Shown here: in pieces, positions 42,194 through 51,848 of the stretch
How the letters are laid out: every line of letters starts with the position of its first letter
Position numbering within the stretch: the first letter of the stretch is position 1
DNA from: Pseudodonghicola flavimaris
Lineage (GTDB): Bacteria; Pseudomonadota; Alphaproteobacteria; Rhodobacterales; Rhodobacteraceae
Length of the DNA: 64,000 nucleotides
Assembly (NCBI RefSeq): GCF_030164425.1
Contig: NZ_JASNJD010000010.1
Location: forward strand, 104,465 to 168,464
Direction: 5' to 3'
Position numbers and translations under genes: made by a program
Notes under the pieces: model-generated
The model's input: the letters and a program-made list of their open reading frames with translations, nothing else
Told to the model about the DNA's origin: nothing
Databases searched by the model: none

Positions 42194-42209
42194 ACCTATA
42201 ACCTATATT
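42181..42209 (+). promoter_or_regulatory. Predicted hutIHU promoter overlapping the HutC operator
   Basis: TATATT (42204-42209) is a good -10; the hexamer 17 nt upstream, TATAGA (42181-42186), is a weak -35 that lies inside the HutC dyad. Repressor bound there would block the -35 contact. Two AACCTAT copies lie between the operator and the -10. Confidence 0.45.
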
Positions 42210-42246
42210 AAACAACCCACCCAATCACCTGAGGCCTCGAATCGTC

Positions 42247-43458
42247 ATGACCTCCGTTCAGCTTCTCCGGAACGCCCGGCTTGCGACCATGGACCCCGCC
42301 CGCGACGCGCCCTACGGGCTGATCGCGGCCGGCGCGCTGGTGCTGGAGGGCGAGCGGATCGCCTGGGCCGGGCCAGAGGCGGCGCTGCCCGACCGCTTTG
42401 CCCCCCTGGTGGCGGAGGATCTCGGCGGCCGGCTGGTCACCCCCGGGCTGATCGACCCGCACACCCATCTGATCTTCGGCGGCGACCGCGCCGCGGAATT
42501 CGAACTGCGGCTGAACGGCGCCAGCTATGAAGAGGTGGCCCGCCGCGGCGGGGGCATCCTTTCCACCGTGCGGGCGACCCGCGCCGCCGATCTGGATCAG
42601 CTGGTGGCCAGCGCCCTGCCCCGGCTCGACGCGCTGATCGCCGAGGGGCTCACCACGGTAGAGATCAAATCCGGCTATGGCCTCGACCGGGATACCGAGC
42701 TCAGGCTGCTGCGTGCCGCCCGCCGCATCGCGGAGCTGCGACCGGTCCGGGTGCTGACCAGCTTTCTCGGCGCCCATGCGCTGCCGCCGGACTATGCCGG
42801 CCGCGCCGATGCCTATCTCGACGAGGTCTGCATCCCGACACTCAGGGCGGCGCAGGCCGAAGGGCTGGTCGACGCGGTCGACGGGTTTTGTGAAACCATC
42901 GCCTTCAGCCCGGCGCAGATCGCCCGGGTGTTCGACGCCGCCTGCGCCCTCGGCCTGCCAGTGAAGCTGCATGCCGAACAGCTGTCGAACCTCGGCGGTG
43001 CCGCACTGGCGGCGCGCTATGGCGCGCTGTCGGCCGATCACATCGAATATCTCGATCCGGCCGGGGTGACCGCCATGGCCGCCGCCGGCACCGTCGCCAC
43101 GCTGCTGCCCGGCGCCTTCTACACGCTGCGGGAAACCCGGGTGCCGCCGATCGCGGCGCTGCGCGCGCAGGGCGTGCCGATGGCGCTGGCGACCGACTGC
43201 AACCCCGGCACCTCGCCGCTGACCTCGCTGCTGCTGACCCTGAACATGGGCTGCACCCTGTTCCGCCTGACGCCGGAGGAGGCACTGGCCGGGATCACCC
43301 GCCACGCCGCCCGCGCGCTGGGGCTGCAGGACTCCGGGGTAATCGCGCCGGGGATGCGCGCCGATCTGGCGATCTGGGATGTCGCCACCCCGGCTGAGCT
43401 GGCCTATCGCATCGGCTTCAACCCCCTTCACAAACGTCTGTTCGGAGGCAGGACATGA
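42247..43458 (+). CDS. hutI: Imidazolonepropionase
   Basis: A 403-residue amidohydrolase-superfamily enzyme converting 4-imidazolone-5-propionate to N-formimino-L-glutamate, the third step of histidine degradation. Metal ligands H72 and H74 occur in '[10 protein letters not shown]', with later '[12 protein letters not shown]' and '[10 protein letters not shown]'. First gene of hutIHU, overlapping hutH by ATGA. Confidence 0.96.
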   Translation: MTSVQLLRNARLATMDPARDAPYGLIAAGALVLEGERIAWAGPEAALPDRFAPLVAEDLGGRLVTPGLIDPHTHLIFGGDRAAEFELRLNGASYEEVARRGGGILSTVRATRAADLDQLVASALPRLDALIAEGLTTVEIKSGYGLDRDTELRLLRAARRIAELRPVRVLTSFLGAHALPPDYAGRADAYLDEVCIPTLRAAQAEGLVDAVDGFCETIAFSPAQIARVFDAACALGLPVKLHAEQLSNLGGAALAARYGALSADHIEYLDPAGVTAMAAAGTVATLLPGAFYTLRETRVPPIAALRAQGVPMALATDCNPGTSPLTSLLLTLNMGCTLFRLTPEEALAGITRHAARALGLQDSGVIAPGMRADLAIWDVATPAELAYRIGFNPLHKRLFGGRT

Positions 43459-44993
43459 CCCCGCTCCCCCTGATCCCCGGCCAGGCCAGCCTGTCCGATC
43501 TGGCCACGCTCTACTGGACCGAGGCGCCGGCCCGGCTCGACCCCGGCTGCCGGCCGCAGGTGGAGGAGGCGGCGCGCCGGATCGCCGCAGCCGCCGCCGG
43601 GGCGGCGCCGGTCTATGGCGTCAACACCGGCTTCGGCAAGCTCGCCAGCCTCAAGATCGCACCTCAGGACACGGCGACGCTGCAGCGCAACCTGATCCTC
43701 AGCCATTGCTGCGGCGTCGGGCCTGCGATCCCGCGGCGGATCACCCGGCTGATGATGGCGCTGAAGCTTCTGTCCTTCGGTCGCGGTGCTTCCGGCGTGC
43801 GCTGGGAGCTGGTCGAGCTCCTGCAGGAGATGCTGGCGCGAGGCGTCACCCCGGTGGTGCCGGCGCAGGGCTCGGTCGGGGCCTCCGGCGATCTGGCACC
43901 GCTGGCGCATATGACGGCGGTGATGATCGGCGAAGGCCAGGCGGAGATCGCGGGCGACTGCCTGCCCGGTGCCGAGGCGCTGGCTCGCGCCGGCCTCTCC
44001 CCCATCGTGCTGGGCCCGAAAGAGGGGCTGGCCTGCATCAACGGCACCCAGTTCACCACCGCCTTCGCCCTGGCCGGGCTGTTCCGCGGCTGGCGGGCGA
44101 TGCAGAACGCGCTGGCGATCTCGGCGCTGTCGACCGATGCCATCATGGGCTCCACCGCGCCGCTGCAGCCCGAGATCCACAGCCTGCGCGGTCATCAGGG
44201 CCAGATCGATGCCGCCGCCAGCCTGCGGGCGATCCTCGCGGGCTCGGACATCCGCGAAAGCCATCGCGACGGCGACAGCCGGGTGCAGGATCCCTATTGC
44301 ATCCGCTGCCAGCCGCAGGTGACCGGCGCGGCGATCGACGTGCTGCGTCAGTCCGCCCGTACCCTGCTGATCGAGGCCAATGCCGCCACCGACAACCCGC
44401 TGGTGCTGACCGGCGCCGGGCTGATCGTCTCGGGCGGGAACTTCCATGCCGAGCCGGTGGGCTTTGCCGCCGATATCATCGCCCTGGCCCTGGCGGAGAT
44501 CGGCGCCATCGCCCAACGCCGCATCGCGCTGATGGTGGACCCGACGCTGAGCCACGATCTGCCGCCCTTCCTGACGCCGGACCCGGGGCTGAACTCCGGC
44601 CTGATGATCGCCGAGGTGACCTCTGCCGCGCTGATGAGCGAGAACAAGCATCTGGCCAACCCCTGCGTCACCGACAGCACGCCGACCTCCGCCAATCAGG
44701 AAGATCACGTCTCGATGGCCGCGCACGGCGCCCGGCGGCTGGAGCGGATGGTGGAGAACCTGAACCACATTCTGGGGATCGAACTGCTCTGCGCCGCCAA
44801 CGGGGTGGAGTTCCGGGCGCCGCTGACGACCAGCCCGGCGCTGCAGCAACTGCTGGCGCGGCTGCGCCATACCATCCCGCCACTGCGCGCCGACCGCTAT
44901 CTCGCCCCCGATCTGGCCGCCGCCCAGGCCCTGGTCGCCGACGGCCGGCTGATCGCCGGCCTGCCGCTGCCGGAACTGGAGCCCGCGGCATGA
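43455..44993 (+). CDS. hutH: Histidine ammonia-lyase
   Basis: A 512-residue lyase that deaminates L-histidine to urocanate, the first step of the pathway. The self-cyclising MIO tripeptide is A143-S144-G145 in '[16 protein letters not shown]'; '[12 protein letters not shown]' and '[14 protein letters not shown]' are further diagnostic segments. Full family length. Its start overlaps hutI by ATGA. Confidence 0.97.
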   Translation: MTPLPLIPGQASLSDLATLYWTEAPARLDPGCRPQVEEAARRIAAAAAGAAPVYGVNTGFGKLASLKIAPQDTATLQRNLILSHCCGVGPAIPRRITRLMMALKLLSFGRGASGVRWELVELLQEMLARGVTPVVPAQGSVGASGDLAPLAHMTAVMIGEGQAEIAGDCLPGAEALARAGLSPIVLGPKEGLACINGTQFTTAFALAGLFRGWRAMQNALAISALSTDAIMGSTAPLQPEIHSLRGHQGQIDAAASLRAILAGSDIRESHRDGDSRVQDPYCIRCQPQVTGAAIDVLRQSARTLLIEANAATDNPLVLTGAGLIVSGGNFHAEPVGFAADIIALALAEIGAIAQRRIALMVDPTLSHDLPPFLTPDPGLNSGLMIAEVTSAALMSENKHLANPCVTDSTPTSANQEDHVSMAAHGARRLERMVENLNHILGIELLCAANGVEFRAPLTTSPALQQLLARLRHTIPPLRADRYLAPDLAAAQALVADGRLIAGLPLPELEPAA

Positions 44994-45076
44994 GCCCCTG
45001 TACCCGGCGGCGCGCCGCCGCCGCGCCCCTTCCCCCCACCCCGGCCGCCCCGGCCCCCGGACAGAAAGGCTGACCG

Positions 45077-46747
45077 ATGACCGACCCGCGTCACAACACC
45101 CGCGACATCTTCCCCCCGACCGGCCCCGAGCTGACGGCCAAGAGCTGGCTGACCGAGGCGCCGCTGCGGATGCTGATGAACAACCTGCATCCCGATGTGG
45201 CCGAGAACCCGCATGACCTGGTAGTCTATGGCGGCATCGGCCGCGCCGCCCGGACCTGGAAGGACTTCGACCTGATCCTCGACAGCCTGAAGGGGCTGGA
45301 GGCGGACGAGACGCTGGTGGTGCAGTCGGGCAAGCCGGTCGCCATCGTGCGCAGCCATGCCGATGCGCCGCGCGTGCTGATCGCCAATTCGAACCTGGTA
45401 CCGCATTGGGCCACCTGGGATCATTTCAACGAATTGGATAAGAAGGGCCTGATGATGTACGGCCAGATGACCGCCGGTTCCTGGATCTACATCGGCAGCC
45501 AGGGCATCGTGCAGGGCACCTACGAGACCTTCATGGAGGCCGGGCGCCAGCACTACGGCGGCGATCTGAAGGGCCGCTGGATCCTGACCGGGGGCCTCGG
45601 CGGCATGGGCGGGGCGCAGCCGCTGGCGGCGGTGATGGCCGGGGCCTGCTGTCTCGCCGTCGAATGCGACGAGACCCGCGCCGATTTCCGCCTGCGCACC
45701 GGCTATGTCGACGAGAAGACCCACTCTCTGGACGAGGCGCTGGAGATGATCGACCGCTGGACCGCAGCGGGAGAGGCGAAATCGGTGGCATTGATTGGCA
45801 ATGCCGCAGATGTGTTCCCGGCGATCCTGCACCGCGGCCGGCGGCCCGATATCGTCACCGACCAGACCTCGGCCCATGATCCGGTGAACGGCTACCTGCC
45901 GCAGGGCTGGACGGTGGCGGAATGGCGTGCCCGGGCCGAGAGCGATCCGAAAGCGGTGGAAAAGGCCGCCCGCGCCTCGATGCGGGTGCAGGTGGAGGCG
46001 ATGGTGGCCTTTCACGACGCCGGCATCCCCACCGTCGATTACGGCAACAACATCCGCCAGATGGCGCTGGAGGAAGGGCTTGAGCGCGCCTTCGCCTTCC
46101 CCGGCTTCGTGCCGGCCTATATCCGGCCGCTGTTCTGCCGGGGCGTCGGCCCGTTCCGCTGGGCGGCGCTGTCTGGCGATCCGGAGGATATCTGGAAGAC
46201 CGACCAGAAGGTGAAGGAGCTGATGCCCGACGACGCCCATCTGCACAACTGGCTGGACATGGCGCGCGCGCGGATCGCCTTTCAGGGGCTGCCGGCGCGG
46301 ATCTGCTGGGTGGGTCTGGGCGATCGTCACCGGCTGGGCCTGGCCTTCAACGAAATGGTGCGGCGCGGCGAGTTGAAGGCGCCGGTGGCGATCGGGCGCG
46401 ATCACCTCGACAGCGGCTCGGTCGCCTCGCCCAACCGCGAGACCGAGGCTATGCGGGACGGCTCCGACGCGGTGTCGGACTGGCCGCTGCTGAACGCGCT
46501 GGTCAATACCGCCTCCGGCGCCACCTGGGTGTCGCTGCATCACGGCGGCGGCGTCGGCATGGGCTTCAGCCAGCACGCCGGCATGGTCATCGTCGCCGAT
46601 GGCAGCGCCGAGGCCGACCGCCGGCTGGAACGGGTGCTGTGGAACGATCCGGCCTCAGGCGTCTGGCGCCACGCCGACGCCGGCTATGAAGAGGCGATCG
46701 CCTGCGCCCGTCACCACGGCCTGCGGTTGCCCGGCATCCTGGGCTGA
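45077..46747 (+). CDS. hutU: Urocanate hydratase
   Basis: A 556-residue cytoplasmic enzyme hydrating urocanate to imidazolonepropionate with a tightly bound NAD+. The family cysteine falls at C410 in '[13 protein letters not shown]', the numbering of characterised urocanases, and Tyr 51 opens '[15 protein letters not shown]'. It follows hutH after an 83-nt gap. No hutG or hutF lies downstream, so the last step must be encoded elsewhere. A hairpin follows the stop codon. Confidence 0.97.
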   Translation: MTDPRHNTRDIFPPTGPELTAKSWLTEAPLRMLMNNLHPDVAENPHDLVVYGGIGRAARTWKDFDLILDSLKGLEADETLVVQSGKPVAIVRSHADAPRVLIANSNLVPHWATWDHFNELDKKGLMMYGQMTAGSWIYIGSQGIVQGTYETFMEAGRQHYGGDLKGRWILTGGLGGMGGAQPLAAVMAGACCLAVECDETRADFRLRTGYVDEKTHSLDEALEMIDRWTAAGEAKSVALIGNAADVFPAILHRGRRPDIVTDQTSAHDPVNGYLPQGWTVAEWRARAESDPKAVEKAARASMRVQVEAMVAFHDAGIPTVDYGNNIRQMALEEGLERAFAFPGFVPAYIRPLFCRGVGPFRWAALSGDPEDIWKTDQKVKELMPDDAHLHNWLDMARARIAFQGLPARICWVGLGDRHRLGLAFNEMVRRGELKAPVAIGRDHLDSGSVASPNRETEAMRDGSDAVSDWPLLNALVNTASGATWVSLHHGGGVGMGFSQHAGMVIVADGSAEADRRLERVLWNDPASGVWRHADAGYEEAIACARHHGLRLPGILG

Positions 46748-46754
46748 GGCCCCT

Positions 46755-46785
46755 GGCCGGCGGGCTGGCCCTGCTCCCGCCGGCC
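46755..46785 (+). terminator. Hairpin terminator after hutU
   Basis: GGCCGGCGGG (46755-46764) pairs perfectly with CCCGCCGGCC (46776-46785) over an 11-nt loop, 7 nt after the hutU stop, followed by a pyrimidine-rich stretch (46787-46796) rather than a clean T-run. Confidence 0.6.
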
Positions 46786-46907
46786 GCTTCCTCCTTACCG
46801 CATTTCGCTTTTTCCTTGCGCCCGCGGCCCCGTCTTGGGAGGGTCGCGCCGGTCCCGATCATGGGGGCACGCCAGCGGCCCAGCCCGCAAGCCAGCGAGA
46901 CGAAAGC

Positions 46908-48779
46908 ATGTCCCAGTCCCCGGGCGACCGGATCAAAACCCTGCTGCTGCTCAGCGCCCTGACCACGCTGGCCATCGGCCTTCTGCTGCTGCTGGCCGGA
47001 GCCGACCGCGGCGCCACGCTGATCTGGGCGCTGGGAGTGCTGCCGGTTCTGACCGGCCTCTGCCTGGAGATCCTGCGCAGCCTCCGGCAGGGGGAAATCG
47101 GGCTTGATATCGTGGCGGCGCTGTCGATGACCAGCGCGCTGGTCTTCGGCGAAACGCTGGCCGCCTCGGTGGTGGCGGTGATGTATGCCGGCGGCACCTT
47201 TCTGGAGAGCCATGCCGAACGCCGCGCCCGCCGCGAAATGCACGATCTTCTGGCCCGGGTACCGCGCAGCGCCACCCGCATCGGCGCCGCCGGGCTGGAG
47301 GACGTCCCGCTCGAGGCGCTGGCCCCGGGCGATGAGCTGCTGATCCACCAGGGGGATGTGGTGCCCGTCGATGGCGTCGTTCTCGACGGTCAGGCGTTTC
47401 TCGACACCTCCGCCCTGACCGGGGAATCGCTGCCGGTGAAATGCGGCCCCGGCGCCGCCGTCATGAGCGGGGCCACCAATGCCGGCGAGGCGTTTCGCCT
47501 GCGCGCCAGCCACAGCGCCGGCGACAGCACCTATGCCGGGATCGTCCGGCTGGTGGAGGAGGCGCAGCGGTCCAAGGCGCCGATGTCGCGGCTGGCCGAC
47601 CGCTGGTCGCTGGGCTTCCTGGCGGTGACCGTGGCGCTGGCCGGCCTCGCCTGGGCACTGACCGGCGATCCGATCCGGGCGGTGGCGGTGCTGGTGGTCG
47701 CCACCCCCTGCCCGCTGATCCTGGCGGTGCCGGTGGCGCTGGTCGCCGGGCTCAGCCGGGCGGCGCAGTTCGGCGTCCTGGTCAAGGGCGCCCGGCCGCT
47801 CGAGGCGATGGCCCATATCCGCACGCTGATCCTCGACAAGACCGGCACCCTGACCGACGGGCGCCCTCAGATCACCAGCGTCCTGCCGCATGCAGACCTG
47901 CCCGAGGCCGAGGTGCTGCGGCTGGCCGCCGCGCTCGATCAGGGCAGCAAGCATCCGGTGGCCCAGGCCCTGGTCGCCGAGGCGCAGGCGCGCGGGCTGC
48001 ACCTGCCGGTGCCCGCCGGTCTGACCGAACATGCCGGCGAAGGAGTCTCCGGCCGGGTCGACGACCGTCAGGTCCTGGTCGGTGGCGCCGATTTCGTGGC
48101 CGCCCGCATCGGCGCCACGGTCAGCGAGACCGCACTGCCGATGGCCGCCGACCTGGACGCCGGCGCCGTGCTGGTGGCGGTTGCCGTCGATGGTCGGCTG
48201 GCCGGGCATCTGGTGATGGCAGACCCGCTGCGCGAGGGCGCCGCCGGCCTGCTGCAGGCGCTGCGCCGGCAGGGCATCGCCCGGCTGCTGCTGGCCACCG
48301 GTGACCGCGCCGAGGTGGCCCGGCGGGTGACCGCCGGGCTCGGCCTCGACGGGGTGCGGGCCGGCCTCAGCCCGGATCAGAAGGTGCTTCTGGTCCTCAG
48401 CGAACGCAAGAACGGCCCGGTGATGATGGTCGGCGACGGGGTCAACGATGCGCCGGCGCTGGCGGCCGCCGATGTCGGCGTAGCGATGGGTGCGCGCGGT
48501 GCCGCCGCCTCGGCCGAGGCCGCCGATGTGGTGCTGCTGGTCGACCACCTCGACCGGCTGCGCCCCGGGCTGGAGATCGCGCGGCGCGCGCGCGGCATCG
48601 CCATCCAGAGCGTGGTCGCCGGCATCGGCCTGTCGGTGCTGGGCATGATCGCCGCCGCGCTCGGCTGGCTGACGCCGGTCGAGGGGGCGCTGCTGCAGGA
48701 GGTGATCGATGTCGCGGTGATCCTGAACGCACTGCGCGCCCTGCGCATCCGCCCCGGGATCGAGGAGATCTCTGCCTGA
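46908..48779 (+). CDS. P1B-type heavy-metal ATPase with TPC motif and no N-terminal metal domain
   Basis: A 623-residue P-type ATPase. The protein opens directly with TM helices; no CxxC domain is present. Catalytic landmarks: 'TSALTGESLPVK', phosphorylation site D310 in 'ILDKTGTLTDG', 'GSKHPVAQAL' and 'GDGVNDAPAL'. The membrane metal motif is T266-P-C268-P instead of CPC, so copper is unlikely. TPC-type members are poorly characterised and metal specificity cannot be assigned. ATG 46908 is taken because it precedes TM1; earlier frame lies within hutU. It is apparently monocistronic, converging with a LysR gene 6 nt away. Confidence 0.92.
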   Translation: MSQSPGDRIKTLLLLSALTTLAIGLLLLLAGADRGATLIWALGVLPVLTGLCLEILRSLRQGEIGLDIVAALSMTSALVFGETLAASVVAVMYAGGTFLESHAERRARREMHDLLARVPRSATRIGAAGLEDVPLEALAPGDELLIHQGDVVPVDGVVLDGQAFLDTSALTGESLPVKCGPGAAVMSGATNAGEAFRLRASHSAGDSTYAGIVRLVEEAQRSKAPMSRLADRWSLGFLAVTVALAGLAWALTGDPIRAVAVLVVATPCPLILAVPVALVAGLSRAAQFGVLVKGARPLEAMAHIRTLILDKTGTLTDGRPQITSVLPHADLPEAEVLRLAAALDQGSKHPVAQALVAEAQARGLHLPVPAGLTEHAGEGVSGRVDDRQVLVGGADFVAARIGATVSETALPMAADLDAGAVLVAVAVDGRLAGHLVMADPLREGAAGLLQALRRQGIARLLLATGDRAEVARRVTAGLGLDGVRAGLSPDQKVLLVLSERKNGPVMMVGDGVNDAPALAAADVGVAMGARGAAASAEAADVVLLVDHLDRLRPGLEIARRARGIAIQSVVAGIGLSVLGMIAAALGWLTPVEGALLQEVIDVAVILNALRALRIRPGIEEISA

Positions 48780-48785
48780 GGCGCC

Positions 48786-49718
48786 TCAGCCCGGCGGCAA
48801 GGGGGTCGCCGGCGCGCTCCAGTCCTCGGCCAGGACCCAGTCGCAGAAGGTCGCGACCGTCTTCATCCGGCGATGGGCGCGCGGCAGCACCAGATAGAAC
48901 CCCGGAACATCGCCCGCGGCCATGTCCGCCAGCACCTCTGCCCCCAGGGGTGCGACCAGCCGGCCGCTGTCCAGATCCTCGACCGCGTCGCCGCGCGACA
49001 CCAGCCCCACCCCCATCCCGGCAAGGGTCGCCTGCCGCATGCTGTCGGCATCCTGAAAGGCGATCTCGCCGGCCTGATCGGGCAGGCTCACCCCGAGGTG
49101 GCGCAGCACCCTCGGCCAGTAGGTCCCGGCCGAGACCGGATGCAGCAGCGTCTGACGCAGCAGATCGTCCGGCCTGCGGATCGCGGCGGCCAGCGCCGGC
49201 GCGCAGCAGATCAGCTTGGGGTCGCGCACCAGCAAATGCGCCTCCATCCCCGGCCAGTCGCCAAAGCCCCACTGGATCGAGACATCGACATCGTCGCTGA
49301 TGAAATCCGGCAGCGCCACCATGGTGGTCAGCCGCAGATCGGCGCCGGGCATGCGGGCGCGGAACCGGTCGAGCCGACCGATCAGATAGCGGGTGGCGAA
49401 ATAGGGGCTGACGTTCAGAGTGATCCGGTGGCGCCCGGCGACAGAGGTGACCCGCCGCACCCCTTCGGCGAATTCGTCGAACCCCGCCTGCACGAAATGC
49501 GACAGCAGGATCGCCTGCTCGGTGGGATCGACCGCCCGGCCCCGGCGCAGGAACAGCGCCACCCCCAGGATGTCCTCCAGCAGCTTGATCTGCTGGCTGA
49601 CCGCCTGGGGCGACACAGAAAGTTCCGCCGCGGCGGCGCGAAAGCTGCCGCGCCGCATCACCGCCCAGAACACGCGCAGCGCGTTCAGCGGCGGCAGGCG
49701 GACCGGTGGGCTCTGCAT
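48786..49718 (-). CDS. LysR-family regulator (GcvA-like)
   Basis: A 310-residue LysR protein: winged HTH at about 10-68 ('LNALRVFWAVMRRGSF', 'ELSVSPQAVSQQIKLLE') and a periplasmic-binding-fold effector domain from about 95. GcvA-like because of the 'LPPLNALRVF' start. GGAGGAG lies before ATG 49718. It is the last gene of the minus-strand catabolic operon 48786-57220 and most likely regulates it; candidate dyads lie upstream of the first gene. Confidence 0.92.
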   Translation of the reverse strand: MQSPPVRLPPLNALRVFWAVMRRGSFRAAAAELSVSPQAVSQQIKLLEDILGVALFLRRGRAVDPTEQAILLSHFVQAGFDEFAEGVRRVTSVAGRHRITLNVSPYFATRYLIGRLDRFRARMPGADLRLTTMVALPDFISDDVDVSIQWGFGDWPGMEAHLLVRDPKLICCAPALAAAIRRPDDLLRQTLLHPVSAGTYWPRVLRHLGVSLPDQAGEIAFQDADSMRQATLAGMGVGLVSRGDAVEDLDSGRLVAPLGAEVLADMAAGDVPGFYLVLPRAHRRMKTVATFCDWVLAEDWSAPATPLPPG

Positions 49719-49744
49719 TGCGGGCTCCTCCCCCCGAGGCGGCG

Positions 49745-50950
49745 TCAGATGATCGCCTTTTCCAGGAACGGGCGCCCTTCGATCACCCGCTCGTAACCCA
49801 CTTCCGCGAAATCGAGGCTGCGGTATTCGCCATAGGCGATCAGTTCGGACACCGCCCGGCCGGTTGCCGGGCCCTGCTGCAGCCCGTGGCCGGAAAACCC
49901 GTTGGCGAAGATGAAATTCTCCACCTCCGGATGGCGGCCCACCACCATGTTGTGATCGAGCGTGTTGTAGGCGTAATGCCCCGCCCACTGGTTGATCACC
50001 TTGATCGCCTCGAACTGCGGCGAGCGTTCCGCCAGCGCCGGCCAGATCTGTTCCTCGAACTCGGCATAGCGCGGCTCGAAATCGTCCCAGTCCACCGCCG
50101 GGTCCTCCTCCGGCACGCCACCGGCGAGGAAATACTTGCCCTCGGGCCGGCACCACACGCCGGTCGGGTCGATCATCAGCGGCAGCCTGCCGTCGTTCAC
50201 CACGGCGGAGCCCTCGGGGCTGTCGGCGCAGTCGAAGACGAAGAGCGTGCGCTTGCGCGGCTCCACCGGGATATCGAGGCCGGCCATCCGTGCCGTCAGC
50301 GCCGCCCGCGGACCGGAGGCGTTGACCACCGTGCCCACCCCGATCACCGCACCGGATTTCAGGGTGACGCCGGTGACCTTGGCGCCGTCGCGGGCGATGG
50401 CGACCACCTCGTCGGTGACGATCTCGGCGCCCAATGCCCGGGCCTTCTTGCGGAAACCGGCCATGATGCCGGTGTTGTTGAACCAGCCCTCGCCCGACAG
50501 GCCGTAGGAGGCGAGCTGGATATCCTCGACCCGGAGATGCGGGAAGGCGGCGGCCAGTTCGTCCTTCTCCCACAGCACCACATCGGCACCGCAGGCGCGC
50601 TGGACCTCGTGACACTCGCGCAGCACCTGCGCCTGCTCCGCCGTGCCGGCGAGGTAGAGATAGCCGCCGGAATGGAAGTTCAGGTCGGGCCGGTCGTCGC
50701 CCACCTGCATGATCTCGGCGAAATTGCGGATCACCTCCAGCCCGTACTGGCTGACCTTGACGTTGATCGGGTTGGAATACTGCACCCGGATCCCCGAGGC
50801 AGAGAGCGAGGTCGAGGCCTGCGCATAGCTCGGGTCGCGCTCCACCACCAGGATCGAGCCGTCGAAATCCGGGTTCGCCGCCAGGTAATAGGCCACGGCA
50901 GAGCCGATGACGGCGCCGCCGACGATCACGACGTCATAGTGTTCTTTCAT
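49745..50950 (-). CDS. DAO-type FAD-dependent oxidoreductase
   Basis: A 401-residue flavoprotein with 'YDVVIVGGAVIGSAVAYYLA' at the N-terminus, 'ASTSLSASGIRVQYSNPIN' and the C-terminal 'FANGFSGHGLQQGPATGRAV'. The last motif is that of the sarcosine oxidase beta/dimethylglycine/FOXRED1 group, so an N-methyl or secondary amino acid is a likely substrate. It overlaps the uronate-dehydrogenase-like gene by ATGA. Fifth gene of a six-gene operon. Confidence 0.92.
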   Translation of the reverse strand: MKEHYDVVIVGGAVIGSAVAYYLAANPDFDGSILVVERDPSYAQASTSLSASGIRVQYSNPINVKVSQYGLEVIRNFAEIMQVGDDRPDLNFHSGGYLYLAGTAEQAQVLRECHEVQRACGADVVLWEKDELAAAFPHLRVEDIQLASYGLSGEGWFNNTGIMAGFRKKARALGAEIVTDEVVAIARDGAKVTGVTLKSGAVIGVGTVVNASGPRAALTARMAGLDIPVEPRKRTLFVFDCADSPEGSAVVNDGRLPLMIDPTGVWCRPEGKYFLAGGVPEEDPAVDWDDFEPRYAEFEEQIWPALAERSPQFEAIKVINQWAGHYAYNTLDHNMVVGRHPEVENFIFANGFSGHGLQQGPATGRAVSELIAYGEYRSLDFAEVGYERVIEGRPFLEKAII

Positions 50951-51765
50951 TTCCCAACCTCATCATCAGGATGACCCATATCCACGTACCAGCCGCCCAT
51001 GCACTGGGTCGACCGGGCCATCGGATCGGCAATATCGGTTTTCGCTTCCACCGCCGCGCGATAGGGCTCGGCGCTGTCCTGCGGGATATACCCAAGGTGC
51101 CCGGCCTTGGAATTGTCAACCGGCTTCACCCGGTTGTCGGACATGCCGAAACTGACGGTATAGCCCAGATGCGGCGCGGTCAGCGCGGCGCTGACCAGCC
51201 GCACGCAATCGTCGAAACTGAGCCAGGACCACAGCATCCGCCGGTCCGCCGGCTCCGGGAAGGAGGAGAAGATGCGGATCATCGCGCTCTCGATCCCGAA
51301 CTTGTCCCAGTAGAGACTGCCCAGGGATTCGACAAAACACTTCGACACACCATAAAGCGTGTCGGGCCGCAACGGGCTGTCGGTGTCGATATGGGTGTCG
51401 AGCTGGTGATAGCCGATGGCATGTACCGAGGAGGCGTAGATCACCCGCCGGACCCCGTGTTTCCGCGCACCCTCATAGATGTGATAGGAGCCGCGGATGT
51501 TGGAATCGAGCACCTCCTGCCAGGGCCGCTCGGTCGGGGCGCCGCCCATGTGAACGATGGCGTCGCAGCCCTCGGTCGCGGCGATGGTGGCCGCCTCGTC
51601 GCCCAGATCGAAGACCGCCGCCTCCTCATGCGGCTGCAGGTCTGTGATCGGCTCGCGATCGGCCAGACGCAGGCTGTCGGCCAGGGGCGCCAGCCCGCGA
51701 CGCAGCTGGCTGCCCAGACGTCCCGCCGCGCCGGTGATCAGGATTTTCTGGAATGGTTTGGTCAT
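50947..51765 (-). CDS. Uronate dehydrogenase-like short-chain (extended SDR) enzyme
   Basis: A 272-residue extended SDR with NAD loop 'ILITGAAGRLGSQLRRG', catalytic Y138-G-V-S-K142, and 'IRIFSSFPEPADRRMLWSWL', which matches the uronate dehydrogenase substrate segment. Uronate dehydrogenase oxidises glucuronate/galacturonate to the aldarolactone. Its presence among hydantoinase-type and amine-oxidising genes is unexpected, so the true substrate may differ. ATG 51765 follows AAGGACA. Confidence 0.85.
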   Translation of the reverse strand: MTKPFQKILITGAAGRLGSQLRRGLAPLADSLRLADREPITDLQPHEEAAVFDLGDEAATIAATEGCDAIVHMGGAPTERPWQEVLDSNIRGSYHIYEGARKHGVRRVIYASSVHAIGYHQLDTHIDTDSPLRPDTLYGVSKCFVESLGSLYWDKFGIESAMIRIFSSFPEPADRRMLWSWLSFDDCVRLVSAALTAPHLGYTVSFGMSDNRVKPVDNSKAGHLGYIPQDSAEPYRAAVEAKTDIADPMARSTQCMGGWYVDMGHPDDEVGK

Positions 51766-51848
51766 GGCTGATGTCCTTCGGATTGGCAGATCGGGCAGAT
51801 TGATGGATCGGGCGGGTCGGGGTCCCGGGGCGGCCGCCCCGGGCGAAA

